Positions 43,653 to 52,513 of a stretch of DNA of 64,000 nucleotides are shown here, piece by piece. Numbering within the stretch: the stretch's first letter is position 1; each line of letters starts with the position of its first letter. The notes beneath the pieces were generated by a model. It worked only from the letters and a program-made list of their open reading frames with translations. It did not search any database and had not been told where the DNA came from. The DNA is taken from assembly GCA_035532555.1 (NCBI GenBank), contig DATKQS010000012.1, forward strand, positions 36,458-100,457, given 5' to 3'. Origin of the DNA: Thermoplasmata archaeon (GTDB lineage Archaea > Thermoplasmatota > Thermoplasmata > Lutacidiplasmatales > UBA184). A program made the translations under genes and the position numbers.

Positions 43653-44696
43653 CTACCTCCACGCTACCTTCGGGTCGAGAAAGCCGTAAAGGATGTCGGC
43701 GATCAAATTCGCGACGACCGCTCCCACCGCGAAGACGATCGCCACGGCGACGGTCCCGGGGATGTTACTGCCTTGGATGGCATCGTAGGCATACAGTCCG
43801 ATCCCCGGCCAGCGAAAGATCTCCTCGACCACGACCGTGCCGCTCAGTAAGCCTGCGATGGTGATGCCGAGCACCGTGGTGGTGGAGATCAGGGCCGTGC
43901 GAAGGGCGTGCTTGTACATCACGGTAAATTCGCTGAGGCCTTTCATCCGTGCGGACTTCACGTAGTCGAGCGGGAGCACCTCCAGCATCGAACTTCGGGT
44001 CATCCGGGTGATGATCCCGAAGTTCAGCACCGCGAGCACGGCCGCGGGCAGGATGAGATGGGCGAGGGCGTCCTCCGTGTACGGAAGGTTCCCTGCTAAG
44101 ATGGCGTCCAGGACTGACATGTGGGTGATCTGAGGGAACGGCGGAGGACTGTTGGTGTACTCTCCCACGCTCAGCCCGAAGTACGGGGCGACGTAGAACG
44201 CCGCCACGAGCGCTCCCAAGTACGTGGGCGTCGCCCAGCCCCCGAGATAGAAGACCCGGACGAGGTGGTCGGCCCATCGACCGTTCGACTGGGCGGCGAT
44301 GACCCCGAGCGGGATGCCGATCAGAACGATGAGGAGCAGCGACGCGATCACCAACTCGAGGGTGGCGGGGAAGTACTGCTCGATCTGGAGCAAGACGGAG
44401 AATCCCCCGGGAGCGGTGCCCCAGTTGCCCGCGAGGAATTCCTTGAGGTAGAGGAAGTACTGGACGACGATCGGTTGGTTGAGGCCGAACGTGGCCTGGC
44501 AGGCGTTGATCGCGCTCTGCTTGGCGTGACCCCCGAGCCAGATGATGCAGGGATCCGGGTAGGCGATCCGGATCAGGATGAATGCGATAGCCGTGACGCC
44601 GATGACGATGGGAATCAGGAACAGCGCACGCTTTCCGATGAACCAGAGCAGGTCGGAGGTGTTCCGTCCCACGACCGTCCCACTCTCCCTACTCAA
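43653..44696 (-). CDS. Peptide ABC transporter permease (OppB/DppB type)
   Basis: 347 residues with six predicted membrane helices. The start RALFLIPIVIGVTAIAFILIRI and FGLNQPIVVQYFLYLKEFLAGNWG are typical of OppB; the EAA loop is SARMKGLSEFTVMYKHALRTAL. TTG 44696 is used; a GTG eight codons in is an alternative. First gene of the four-gene importer operon. Confidence 0.93.
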   Translation of the reverse strand: MSRESGTVVGRNTSDLLWFIGKRALFLIPIVIGVTAIAFILIRIAYPDPCIIWLGGHAKQSAINACQATFGLNQPIVVQYFLYLKEFLAGNWGTAPGGFSVLLQIEQYFPATLELVIASLLLIVLIGIPLGVIAAQSNGRWADHLVRVFYLGGWATPTYLGALVAAFYVAPYFGLSVGEYTNSPPPFPQITHMSVLDAILAGNLPYTEDALAHLILPAAVLAVLNFGIITRMTRSSMLEVLPLDYVKSARMKGLSEFTVMYKHALRTALISTTTVLGITIAGLLSGTVVVEEIFRWPGIGLYAYDAIQGSNIPGTVAVAIVFAVGAVVANLIADILYGFLDPKVAWR

Positions 44697-44850
44697 CCCG
44701 ATACGGGTCGCGAGATCGCGTCATTCCGATCGAACAGTGTCTATTCGTACAAAAAGGTACGAGGTGACGGCGACTCCCCCACGCCTCCAAGGAGGTGCGC
44801 GAAATCGGACGACGGGACCTGAATCTCCGAGAACCCACTGCCGCTCCGAT

Positions 44851-46062
44851 TCACCGGGGCGCGGGTCGGCCGTAGGGGCCGAGCGGCGCCTCCGGTGGCG
44901 TTATCGCCGACTCGATCCCACGGCGCTCGAGAGCCGTTCGGAACGACGACCCCGGCACGCACCGCTCCGGAGGAAGGACTCCCCATCCCTGGATATCGCC
45001 TCGAACGATGAACTCCGCACCGATGGCCCCGGCGACTCCCACGGCGTACTCGGTGGCCGTGAGACCCCAATCGGGTCGGGCCGGGAATCGCGCAACGGCG
45101 TGACGTTCCACTGCCACCCCGCCGGTCGAGCCATGGATCTCGAGGTCGCAGACCTCCGCGTCCTCGACGGTCACGCCTTCGGGAACACCGAGGAGCTTCT
45201 CTCGACGCAGAAGCGCCAGGAGGAACTCCCGCGGCCGCACCGATTGTCCTCCGACCACCAACGGGGCATCCGAGGCGAGCCCGAGCAGCGCCATGATCCG
45301 CAGGAGATCGATCCCCGGCCCTCCCTCCTTCCATTCGCAGTGCCGGAGTCCCTTGTCCCGGAGGCTCTCGGGAAGTGTCGCGGGCTCCGAGTGCAGCGTC
45401 CGATAGACTTTCACGGCCCCCACGGGGGGTGCGAAGGCGTACACCTCAGCCCCGCTCATGGGCGGATAGTCCCGGTACGCTCCGTTCTCGTAGATCACCG
45501 CAGGGAGGATCATCTCGTCAAGGAAGGTGCTCGGCGACCAAGTGAATAGAACTTCGGGCCCGTTGTGGGTCAGATCGATCCAGCCATCGCGGATGATAAT
45601 GGAGTCCACTCGATCGAGATCTCGAGTGGCTTCCATGGCGAGGACATTGGAGACTCCCGGGACCTGCCCGAGACCGGGAACGGCGAGGAGATGCTCGCTG
45701 CGGTACGATTCGTCCAGCTCGAGCTGGCGCCGCGTCATGTGGAAGAGTCCCCCGAAATCGAGGTACGGGATGCGAGCGGCCCGGCAGGCGGCCATCACCT
45801 CGAGGTTGAAGGCATACTGGACGGCGTTGACACAGACCGAAGCTCCCTCCAGGAGTCGGATCAGCGCCGCTCGGTCGCGAACATCGATCTGCGCCGCCTC
45901 GACTCGGTTCCCACCCGCCCTCCTGCGCGCTCGTTCGGCGAGAGCCGGATCGAGGTCGGCCGCAAGGACCGAGTCGAACTCGACGGAATGGGCGAGGTCC
46001 CGCACGGTGCATTGCCCGGTGAGCCCGCCGCCTCCCAGGACGACGGCGCGGGTCATCGGCAC
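44851..46062 (-). CDS. Saccharopine-dehydrogenase-like NAD(P) oxidoreductase
   Basis: 403 residues. A Rossmann fold opens the chain (AVVLGGGGLTGQCTVRDLA) followed by LAADLDPALAERARR and NAVQYAFNLEVMAACRAARIPYLDFGG, the saccharopine dehydrogenase pattern shared with lysine dehydrogenase and carboxynorspermidine synthase. The C-terminal half is the catalytic/dimer domain (RCVPGSSFRTALERRG end). GTG 46062 or ATG 46056 can start it. Its place between the importer and an aminotransferase suggests oxidation or reductive amination of an imported amino acid such as lysine. Substrate unproven. Confidence 0.85.
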   Translation of the reverse strand: MPMTRAVVLGGGGLTGQCTVRDLAHSVEFDSVLAADLDPALAERARRRAGGNRVEAAQIDVRDRAALIRLLEGASVCVNAVQYAFNLEVMAACRAARIPYLDFGGLFHMTRRQLELDESYRSEHLLAVPGLGQVPGVSNVLAMEATRDLDRVDSIIIRDGWIDLTHNGPEVLFTWSPSTFLDEMILPAVIYENGAYRDYPPMSGAEVYAFAPPVGAVKVYRTLHSEPATLPESLRDKGLRHCEWKEGGPGIDLLRIMALLGLASDAPLVVGGQSVRPREFLLALLRREKLLGVPEGVTVEDAEVCDLEIHGSTGGVAVERHAVARFPARPDWGLTATEYAVGVAGAIGAEFIVRGDIQGWGVLPPERCVPGSSFRTALERRGIESAITPPEAPLGPYGRPAPR

Positions 46063-46233
46063 CCACCCCCCGTCCTCGAGCGGGCGGTGGACGGGGTCCG
46101 GTCCTCGACCATCCTTCGCGCGGTAGGTTGCGAACTAATGGGCTTTTGCATGGGCCCGATCGATCGCGATGGACCCGGACGGGCCCGGCATTCGCGGTCC
46201 ATTCCGGCGAAAGGAGGAGGGCCGTGGTCGAGG

Positions 46234-47601
46234 CTACACCGACTCTTCGATCTCGCCCACTTCTAGGCTACCGGCAAGTTGAGGAGCGGCGTCCGCGAAT
46301 ATCTCCAAGTGGCGGTCGACGTCCTTCTCGGTGTGCTGGACCGAGAGCGTCCATTGTTCGTCCGGGCCGGTCCCCGAAGGGATGAGCCCCCGGTTCAGGC
46401 ACAGGTAGTAGTAGCGCATCGACCGGTCCCCGTCCACGGTCAGGAAGTCGCGCCAGTTCCGCACGGGGTGGTCGGAGAAGTAGACGGTCCCCGAAGGGCC
46501 GTCGTGCGAGACGTGAGCGGTGACGTGAGCGTCGTGGAGCACCTCGAGGTACCCCCGTGCGAGACGGTCGTTGAGCCGGGCGCTCTGGGCGAGAGCTTCG
46601 TCCGTTAGGATGTGGTCGAGCGACGCGAGGCAGACCGCCATCGCGAGCGGGTTGGAGTTGTAGGTGCCCGCGTGCGCCACCTTGCGGGGTCCGACCTCGT
46701 CGAGGATCCCCGTGCGGGCGGCCACGACCGAAAGGGGAACGCCGCACGCGATCGATTTCCCGAGCGTCATCAGATCGGGGCGGACGCCGAGCCGGGCCGC
46801 CCCGCCATGCGGATACTTGGCCCCGGTCTTGATCTCGTCAAAGATGAGCAGCGCCCCCACCTCGTCGCAGAGCTCGCGGACCCCGGGCAGGAACCCGGGT
46901 TCGGGTAGAACGAATCCCATGTTCATCGGGATCGGCTCGGTGATGATTGCCGCGAGGTCGTGGGCGTGTTCCCGGACGATCGCGCGGGTCGCGTCGAGGT
47001 CGTTGAACGGGGCTACGAGGGTTCGCTCCGTGGTCTCGGGAAGGAGGCCAGGGGAGGCCGCGGCCGACCGCGGGCGGTCCGATGGGCCGGCCACCTCCGG
47101 ACGTGGTTTCACGCCGACCAGGAGCGTGTCGTGGGAACCGTGGTAGCATCCCTCGAACTTGAGGACGTACGGCCGGTGCGTGAAGGCGCGGGCGAAGCGG
47201 ATCGCGTGGTGGGTGGCCTCGAGTCCGGTCGTGCTGAACCGGGCCTGAGCCATGCCAAAGCGGCGGCAGATCCGTTCCGTGACCTCGGGAGTCCTCTCCC
47301 ACTCGTAGCCGTAGATGGTTCCGGCGTCGATCTGCCGCCGCATCGCCTCGACCACTTGGGGATGGGCGTGGCCGCTCTGCAAGGACCCGAATGCCATGTT
47401 GAAATCGAGGTAGGCATTGCCATCGGCATCCCAGAGTGTGACCCCCTGGGCCCGACGAACGTAGAAGGGGTACGGGTCCGCGAACCGGTAGTTCGAGTGG
47501 ACGCCCAGCGGGGTCCATTTCCGCGCCTGTTCCCAGAGCGCGGCGGATCGAGGAGTCCGGCGACGATACTCGTCGTATGCGGCTTCCCCTCTAGGATCCA
47601 T
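46234..47601 (-). CDS. Class III aminotransferase, glutamate-1-semialdehyde-aminomutase-like
   Basis: 455 residues from the ATG of MDPRGEAAYDEY. PLP fold type I: GVTLWDADGNAYLDFNMAFGS, TTGLEATHHAIRFAR, FEGCYHGSHDTLLVG, AIITEPIPMNMG, LLIFDEIKTG, and the PLP Lys in LMTLGKSIACG near 279. It is HemL-like but the SGTEA motif reads TTGLEAT and the context is catabolic, so it is probably a decarboxylating or omega-transaminase rather than the haem enzyme. A thin A/T-rich site (CTTTTGTAAGC) about 55 bases upstream may be its promoter. Confidence 0.88.
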   Translation of the reverse strand: MDPRGEAAYDEYRRRTPRSAALWEQARKWTPLGVHSNYRFADPYPFYVRRAQGVTLWDADGNAYLDFNMAFGSLQSGHAHPQVVEAMRRQIDAGTIYGYEWERTPEVTERICRRFGMAQARFSTTGLEATHHAIRFARAFTHRPYVLKFEGCYHGSHDTLLVGVKPRPEVAGPSDRPRSAAASPGLLPETTERTLVAPFNDLDATRAIVREHAHDLAAIITEPIPMNMGFVLPEPGFLPGVRELCDEVGALLIFDEIKTGAKYPHGGAARLGVRPDLMTLGKSIACGVPLSVVAARTGILDEVGPRKVAHAGTYNSNPLAMAVCLASLDHILTDEALAQSARLNDRLARGYLEVLHDAHVTAHVSHDGPSGTVYFSDHPVRNWRDFLTVDGDRSMRYYYLCLNRGLIPSGTGPDEQWTLSVQHTEKDVDRHLEIFADAAPQLAGSLEVGEIEESV

Positions 47602-47769
47602 CGTCCCATCTCCGGATGCTCGGCGCGTAAAGGCGTGAGATTGAGGTCGGGGGCTTACAAAAGGATTGATGTGAGCCGAACCGGGCGCCACGGACCTTCT
47701 CCCGGAGGTCGATCCATCTCGTTCGCGTCGCCTCGGGAGATCGCGAGGTCGCTTGGATCCCTAAGGGAA

Positions 47770-47842
47770 AGCCGCGGGAGGGGTTCGAACCCTCGACCTG
47801 CTCCTTACCAAGGAGCCGCTCTGCCAGCTGAGCCACCGCGGC
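47770..47842 (-). tRNA. tRNA-Thr (anticodon GGT)
   Basis: Acceptor GCCGCGG/CCGCGGC, anticodon stem GCTCC/GGAGC with loop TTGGTAA, anticodon GGT, T-arm GAGGG-TTCGAAC-CCCTC, discriminator T as in archaeal threonine tRNAs. No intron, no encoded CCA. 22 bases beyond it lies the stop of the enoyl-CoA hydratase gene. Confidence 0.95.
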
Positions 47843-47863
47843 ACTGTCCCGAGCCGAGCGATA

Positions 47864-48739
47864 TCAGTTCTTCCGCTTTCCGCCTGCCCCGGGTCTTTGC
47901 GAGGCCCCTTCGCTCCATGGGAATCCCTTCGAGATCGTCGCCCAATCCAGGCGGGCCCCGGTCCGGAACGGTTGCTTCGCTAGGAAGGCCTGCATGCCGG
48001 CCTTCTGGTCGGGGGTCCCGAAGAGGTGGGCCCAAAGATCGAGCTCGTAGGCGAGACCCTCCTCGATTCCCGGGTCGATCGAGCGAAGGAGGGCGAATTT
48101 CGCCGCGGCGAGCGCGACCGGGGGCTTTTCCGCGAGTTCCCCCGCGAGCGCGAGGGCCGTGGAGAGGAGGTCCGCACGAGGTACGACCTGGTCGACCAGC
48201 CCCAGCGCGTGGGCTTCCTTCGCGGAGACCGATCGGCCCGTCATGATCCACCGTCGGGCCGCCGCGAGACCGATGCGGCGGGGGAGACGCCGGGTCCCGC
48301 CCCACCCGGGCATTACCCCGAGGTTGATCTCCGGCTGCCCGAAGGAGGCATCGTCGCTCGCGATGATGAAATCGCAGGCGAGCGCGATCTCGCAACCCCC
48401 ACCGAGACATACCCCGTTCACGGCGGCGATCACCGGAAGCGGGAGCCGCTCGATCCGTCGGGTGGTTCCCTGCCCGCGCTCGCCATGGTCGTGCGCCTCA
48501 GTCGGACCCATCGGAGCCATCTCGCGGATGTTCGCGCCGGCCGCAAATGCCCGATCGGACGCGCTGGCGAGCACCACCGCACGGACCTCGGGGTCGGCTT
48601 CCGCTTCGTCCAACCGGCGGACGAGGGCGTCGAGCACCTCGCGGCCGAGCACGTTGACGGGAGGGTGGTCGATCATCACTACGGCGATCGGGCCCTGGCG
48701 TTCGTAGCGAATGGGCCCGTCGGACGATGGGTCCGTCAC
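47864..48739 (-). CDS. Enoyl-CoA hydratase/isomerase family protein
   Basis: 291 residues from GTG. Crotonase fold: oxyanion loop AFAAGANIREM near 65, GVCLGGGCEIALACDFIIAS near 108, and the hydratase Glu region PEINLGVMPGWGGTRRL near 138. The second catalytic Glu is present, favouring hydratase. It would hydrate trans-2-enoyl-CoA in fatty or amino acid breakdown. No other beta-oxidation gene is near. C-terminal 40 residues differ from the core. Confidence 0.92.
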   Translation of the reverse strand: MTDPSSDGPIRYERQGPIAVVMIDHPPVNVLGREVLDALVRRLDEAEADPEVRAVVLASASDRAFAAGANIREMAPMGPTEAHDHGERGQGTTRRIERLPLPVIAAVNGVCLGGGCEIALACDFIIASDDASFGQPEINLGVMPGWGGTRRLPRRIGLAAARRWIMTGRSVSAKEAHALGLVDQVVPRADLLSTALALAGELAEKPPVALAAAKFALLRSIDPGIEEGLAYELDLWAHLFGTPDQKAGMQAFLAKQPFRTGARLDWATISKGFPWSEGASQRPGAGGKRKN

Positions 48740-48759
48740 ATCCGGTGGAGCGGCGAGCC

Positions 48760-48769
48760 ATAATTAACG
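48760..48769 (-). promoter_or_regulatory. TATA-like box of the enoyl-CoA hydratase gene
   Basis: CGTTAATTAT on the minus strand, centred 26 bases before the GTG start; a leaderless message is predicted. Confidence 0.55.
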
Positions 48770-48870
48770 GTCGCCGGCCCGATGCGACAACCCTTTTCGG
48801 ACCGGCACGTTCGCCCGCCGTGCGCGGGTCCGTGTCGGGGAGCTGGCAGGGGATGGGGGGGACCTGAACG

Positions 48871-49908
48871 ATGCCCCGGGAAGCCGTCTCGACATGGTTT
48901 GGCGCTTTCCTGCTCGAGGATGGGAAGATTGTCCGGTCGTATCCCTGTCCCAAGGATGCGGCCGCGATCCACGAACGGATCGCGCTCCGCCGAGCCGGAG
49001 ACCTCACCCCGGAGGACGCGCATCTGGTGCGGGAAGCGGCGGGCGCCGACGTGGGAACGCGCGACCGGCGCCTCGCCGAGCGAGGTCTGCGGCTCGACCT
49101 TCGACTTCGCGGTTCGGTGGATCCCACGACCGTCGGCTTCGACCCTCGCCTACTGCGGGATCCCCTCTTGGAGGAGGCCGATCGAGCGCTGCACGCGGGC
49201 TGGGACCCTTCAATCCACGTCCAGGAGGCCGTGCGCGCGATGACCGACCTCGATCACATCCGCAACCTCCTAGGCGAGCGCATCGGCAGCTGGAGCTCGC
49301 GCGACGCTCCCGAGACCGATCCCGGCGATCACGCGGCCGCCGCACGGCTGCTTCTCGAGGACGGCACTCCGGCCTCCGGACTCTCCCCACCGGATCCGAG
49401 CCTCGCCCGAGCTCGCCGACGGCTCGCCGAGACGTACCGGTCCATCGAGTCGGTGCGCTCGGATCTGGACAAGGCGGTCGAAGAAACGGTTCCCAAGCAG
49501 TGTCCGAATCTTTCAGCGCTGCTGGGTCCGGCGCTCGCCGCCCGCATGCTCGCTCAGGCCGGGGGCCTCGATCGCATGAGTCGGATGCCGGCGAGCACGA
49601 TCCAGGTACTCGGAGCGGAGCGGGCGTTCTTCGAGCACCTGCGCGGACGGGCACCTCCGCCTCGGCACGGCCTCTTGTTCCTGCACCCGCGGATCCAGTC
49701 GGCCGGCCGGACCGAACGCGGCCGCCTTGCCCGCGCCCTCGCCGGGAAGACCGCGATCGCGGCCCGGCTCGACCGCAACGGCGCCCCGCTCGACCCCGAT
49801 CTCGCACGCCAGTTCGAGAATCGGGCGACCGTGATTCGCGCGAACCCCCGCAGGCGCGGGGCTCCGAGATCACGCACGCCACTTCACCGAGCAACCCAGC
49901 ACCGGTAG
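48871..49908 (+). CDS. Nop5/Nop56-58-like C/D box RNP protein
   Basis: 345 residues. N-terminal fibrillarin-binding-like domain (1-110, FGAFLLEDGKIVRSYPCP), coiled-coil (about 115-205) and the NOP domain CPNLSALLGPALAARMLAQAGG with the GAERAFFEHL RNA-binding turn and PRHGLLFLHP. It would hold fibrillarin and L7Ae on C/D box guide RNAs for 2'-O-methylation. Unlike most archaea the fibrillarin gene is not adjacent, and the usual Lys/Glu tail is replaced by a short Arg-rich end. The 3' end overlaps the convergent redoxin gene by 39 bases. Confidence 0.88.
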   Translation: MPREAVSTWFGAFLLEDGKIVRSYPCPKDAAAIHERIALRRAGDLTPEDAHLVREAAGADVGTRDRRLAERGLRLDLRLRGSVDPTTVGFDPRLLRDPLLEEADRALHAGWDPSIHVQEAVRAMTDLDHIRNLLGERIGSWSSRDAPETDPGDHAAAARLLLEDGTPASGLSPPDPSLARARRRLAETYRSIESVRSDLDKAVEETVPKQCPNLSALLGPALAARMLAQAGGLDRMSRMPASTIQVLGAERAFFEHLRGRAPPPRHGLLFLHPRIQSAGRTERGRLARALAGKTAIAARLDRNGAPLDPDLARQFENRATVIRANPRRRGAPRSRTPLHRATQHR

Positions 49909-50421
49909 CTCCGCGGGTGCCACGGGCTTGCCGGCAAGGGCGGCGTCCAGCGCCGCCTCCAGGTACGGGTGGTGGACCGCTTCGGGATGTTCGTGATTGT
50001 CGTCGATGCGGCCCTGGAAGATGAGGCGGCGCTCGCGGTCGAAGAGCATGGCGTGCGGGGTCACGAGCGCGCCGTAGGCGTGGGCGATCTCCTGGGACTC
50101 GTCCCGCAGGTACGGGAACGGGTAGGCATGCTCCTGGGCCCGGCGCGCCATCATCTCCATTCGGTCGTCGGGGTACGCGACCGCGTCGTTCGCATTGATC
50201 AGGACGATCCCGACGCCGCGGGGGCCGTACTTCTCTCCGATCTCGACCATCCGACCCTCCCAGGCCCGGACGTACGGACAATGGTTGCACCACCAGACCA
50301 CGAGCAAGAGCCGGTCCTTCGCGAACTCATCGATCCGATGCACCCGCCCGTCCGTTCCGCGGAGTGCGAATGCCGGGGCGACGTCGCCGGGATGGAGCTT
50401 GAACTCGGAAAGCTCGGCCAC
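49870..50421 (-). CDS. Thioredoxin-fold redoxin (AhpC/TSA or TlpA-like)
   Basis: 183 residues: PGDVAPAFALRGTDGRVHRIDEF, then a WCNHCPYVRAWEGRM active site with a CxxC near residue 44, NANDAVAYPDDR, and cis-Pro region GALVTPHAMLFDRERRLIFQGRIDDN. This is the thioredoxin-like redoxin subgroup seen beside many bacterial and archaeal genes, often annotated as thioredoxin family. No signal peptide, so cytoplasmic disulfide chemistry or peroxide reduction. Confidence 0.88.
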   Translation of the reverse strand: MAELSEFKLHPGDVAPAFALRGTDGRVHRIDEFAKDRLLLVVWWCNHCPYVRAWEGRMVEIGEKYGPRGVGIVLINANDAVAYPDDRMEMMARRAQEHAYPFPYLRDESQEIAHAYGALVTPHAMLFDRERRLIFQGRIDDNHEHPEAVHHPYLEAALDAALAGKPVAPAELPVLGCSVKWRA

Positions 50422-50452
50422 GGGTTGCCTAGAGAGCCCGACCTCTTAGCGG

Positions 50453-51157
50453 TTGAGCGTCGGGGATATCCCCCTCTCCGCGCTTTCCCCGGCGGACGAG
50501 TGGATGGACGAGGAAGACGGGTCCCCGATCGATGCGGAGGAGAACGAGCGACGGGACGAAGCGGCCTTGCGCCGGGCGAGCGTCGCGTGGAGAGCCGCAA
50601 CCGTAGCCACGCGATCCCTCTCGATCGGAATCGGAGTCCCCGCCACGACCGCCTGGGTGGACGATGCCCGGCGCCGCGGGATCCCGATCGTCCGGCGTCG
50701 CACCGGCGGCACCGGAGTCCTGCACCTCGCCGGGGACCTCGTCTGGTCGATCGTCCTTCCCCGGGAGGATCCCCGCGTGGGCCGGGACTACGCGCACGCG
50801 TACGCTCGGCTCGGCGCCGGCGCGACCCGATTCCTCACCGAACTCGGATTGGAAGCAAGGTGGACAGCCGCTCCGTCTCTTTCGAGATCCTGCTGCACGC
50901 TCGGAGAGCGAGGGTGCGTGCTCACGGCGAAGGATCGCGTGGTGGGAGGGGCGGCCCAGCACCTCACGCGAACGGCCCTTCTGCATCACGGTACAATCTC
51001 CGTGACGGTCGATCGACCTCTGGTGCGCTCGCTGTTCGACCTGAGGAGCCCGTCGGACGCGGACCGGCTGGCGGGCATCGCGGAACTGGGAGTCGGGCTC
51101 TCGGGAGCGCGGCTCGCCGCTCGGCTCTCGGAGTCGCTCCGGGCGGAGTTCGCCTAA
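50453..51157 (+). CDS. Lipoate/octanoate ligase-transferase family protein (LplA-like)
   Basis: 234 residues from TTG (ATG 50502 possible). BPL/LplA/LipB fold: RRRGIPIVRRRTGGTGVLHLAGDLVWSIVLP is the lipoate-pocket RRxSGGGxVxHxxGxLxxS motif; CTLGERGCVLTAKDRVVGGAAQ is the equivalent of the catalytic R-K-I-x-G-x-A-Q loop. The position of the catalytic Lys appears to be Arg (DRVVGG), with a Lys two residues earlier. It may transfer lipoate to 2-oxoacid dehydrogenase or glycine-cleavage subunits, or be a diverged member. Convergent, 4-base overlap with the amidohydrolase. Confidence 0.8.
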   Translation: MSVGDIPLSALSPADEWMDEEDGSPIDAEENERRDEAALRRASVAWRAATVATRSLSIGIGVPATTAWVDDARRRGIPIVRRRTGGTGVLHLAGDLVWSIVLPREDPRVGRDYAHAYARLGAGATRFLTELGLEARWTAAPSLSRSCCTLGERGCVLTAKDRVVGGAAQHLTRTALLHHGTISVTVDRPLVRSLFDLRSPSDADRLAGIAELGVGLSGARLAARLSESLRAEFA

Positions 51158-52506
51158 CGGGGCGGCTCCGTTCCCGGGGCGGAGGCTCCGGGGGGTCGCG
51201 CCTTCCAGAGCGGATCGGCCTCGCGCTCGGCGTCGCGTCGGATCTCCTCCCACGAGGCGCGGGTGAGGGTCCGGCCCCGGACGACACACTCGCCGTCCAC
51301 GTAGACCGAATCGATCGCTCCTTCCTCTGCCGAGTAGGCGAGGTGCGAGACGATCGCCTCCGGCCGAGCGGGAACGAGCGTCGGATGGTCGAGGCGGAAG
51401 AGCGAGAAGTCGGCCCGCTTGCCGACCTCGAGCGAGCCGAGGTCCTGGCTCCGCCCGAGAAGGTGGGCCCCTTCGATCGTTGCCATGTCCAGAAGGGTCT
51501 GGGCGGGTAGCGCGCCCGGGTCCCATCGGTGATGCTTCTGGAGGAGGCCCGCGACGTGCATCTCGCGCAGCATCGAGAGGGAGTTGTTGCTGGCGACCGA
51601 ATCGGTGCCGATCCCGACCCGAACCCCGGCGCCTTGGAGCTCGACGACGGGGCAGACCCCACCCACCGCGAGCTTCAGGTTCGAGCTCGGGCAGTGGGCC
51701 ACGCCCACGCCGCGCGTCCCCAGGATCTCGATCTCCCGCCGGGTCAGCCAGACCCCGTGAGCCCCGATCATGCGCGGGCCGAGGAACCCGATCTCGTCGA
51801 GCCACATCACGGGCCGTTTGCCCGTCTTCGCCTCGTGCTCGTGGACCTCGCGGCGCGTTTCGGAGAGGTGGAAGTGACAGAGCGTCCGCGTCTCCTCCGC
51901 GAGCGCGCGGGCGCCGAGCCACGTCTCCTTCGAGCAGACGTACACCCCCTGCGGTGCGGCGAGCGGCGTGACCCGGGGATGATCCTTCCATCGGCCGATG
52001 AACGCTCGGGCGTTGTCGAGCGGTCGGCCTTTCTGGGTGGTCAGTTCCGGGTCGAGGACCGCCCAGCCCAGGAACCCGCGGATGCCGAGGCGATCGACGG
52101 CGCGCGCGACCGCGTCCTCGTGATAGTACAGATCGAGGAAGGAGGTCGTCCCGCCGAGGAGCATCTCGGCGATCCCCGCGGCAGCCCCGACCTCGACGTC
52201 CTTCTCGACCCGGCGCGCGTCGACCGCGAACAGGGTCTCTAGGAACCCGGAGAGATCGCGCTCGTCCGCGATCCCGCGCAACAGCGACATCGCGACGTGC
52301 CCGTGCGTGTTGACGAACCCCGGTACCGCGGCGAACGCCGTCGCATCGACGACCTCGGCGCCCGTCCGCAAGGCGTCGGGGCCGACATGGGTGAAGCGGC
52401 CGCCTTCGATGCGAAGATCTCCGCGCACGACCCGGCGCCGGGCGTCCTGCGTGACGAGGAGCGCCCCGGTGAGCACGACCGGTCCGGTCTTCGCCCCGTC
52501 GCTCAC
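51154..52506 (-). CDS. Amidohydrolase, SAH/5'-deoxyadenosine deaminase type (MtaD/DadD-like)
   Basis: 450 residues from GTG, 7 bases after the upstream stop. Metal-dependent TIM barrel: HxH in VNTHGHVAMSLLRG near 65, HFHLSET near 215, GAHGVWL near 260, and the Asp in GIGTDSVASNNSL near 305. The NTHGHVAMSLLRG string and GTDSVASNN block are those of S-adenosylhomocysteine/5'-methylthioadenosine/5'-deoxyadenosine deaminases, which serve SAM salvage in archaea lacking SAH hydrolase. Cytoplasmic zinc enzyme. Confidence 0.9.
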   Translation of the reverse strand: MSDGAKTGPVVLTGALLVTQDARRRVVRGDLRIEGGRFTHVGPDALRTGAEVVDATAFAAVPGFVNTHGHVAMSLLRGIADERDLSGFLETLFAVDARRVEKDVEVGAAAGIAEMLLGGTTSFLDLYYHEDAVARAVDRLGIRGFLGWAVLDPELTTQKGRPLDNARAFIGRWKDHPRVTPLAAPQGVYVCSKETWLGARALAEETRTLCHFHLSETRREVHEHEAKTGKRPVMWLDEIGFLGPRMIGAHGVWLTRREIEILGTRGVGVAHCPSSNLKLAVGGVCPVVELQGAGVRVGIGTDSVASNNSLSMLREMHVAGLLQKHHRWDPGALPAQTLLDMATIEGAHLLGRSQDLGSLEVGKRADFSLFRLDHPTLVPARPEAIVSHLAYSAEEGAIDSVYVDGECVVRGRTLTRASWEEIRRDAEREADPLWKARPPGASAPGTEPPR

Positions 52507-52513
52507 GACCGGG

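Noticed and set aside
49004..50293. Minus-strand open frame of 429 codons opposite the Nop5-like gene
   Set aside because: Arg/Gly/Pro-rich shadow; it overlaps two supported genes (Nop5-like and redoxin).
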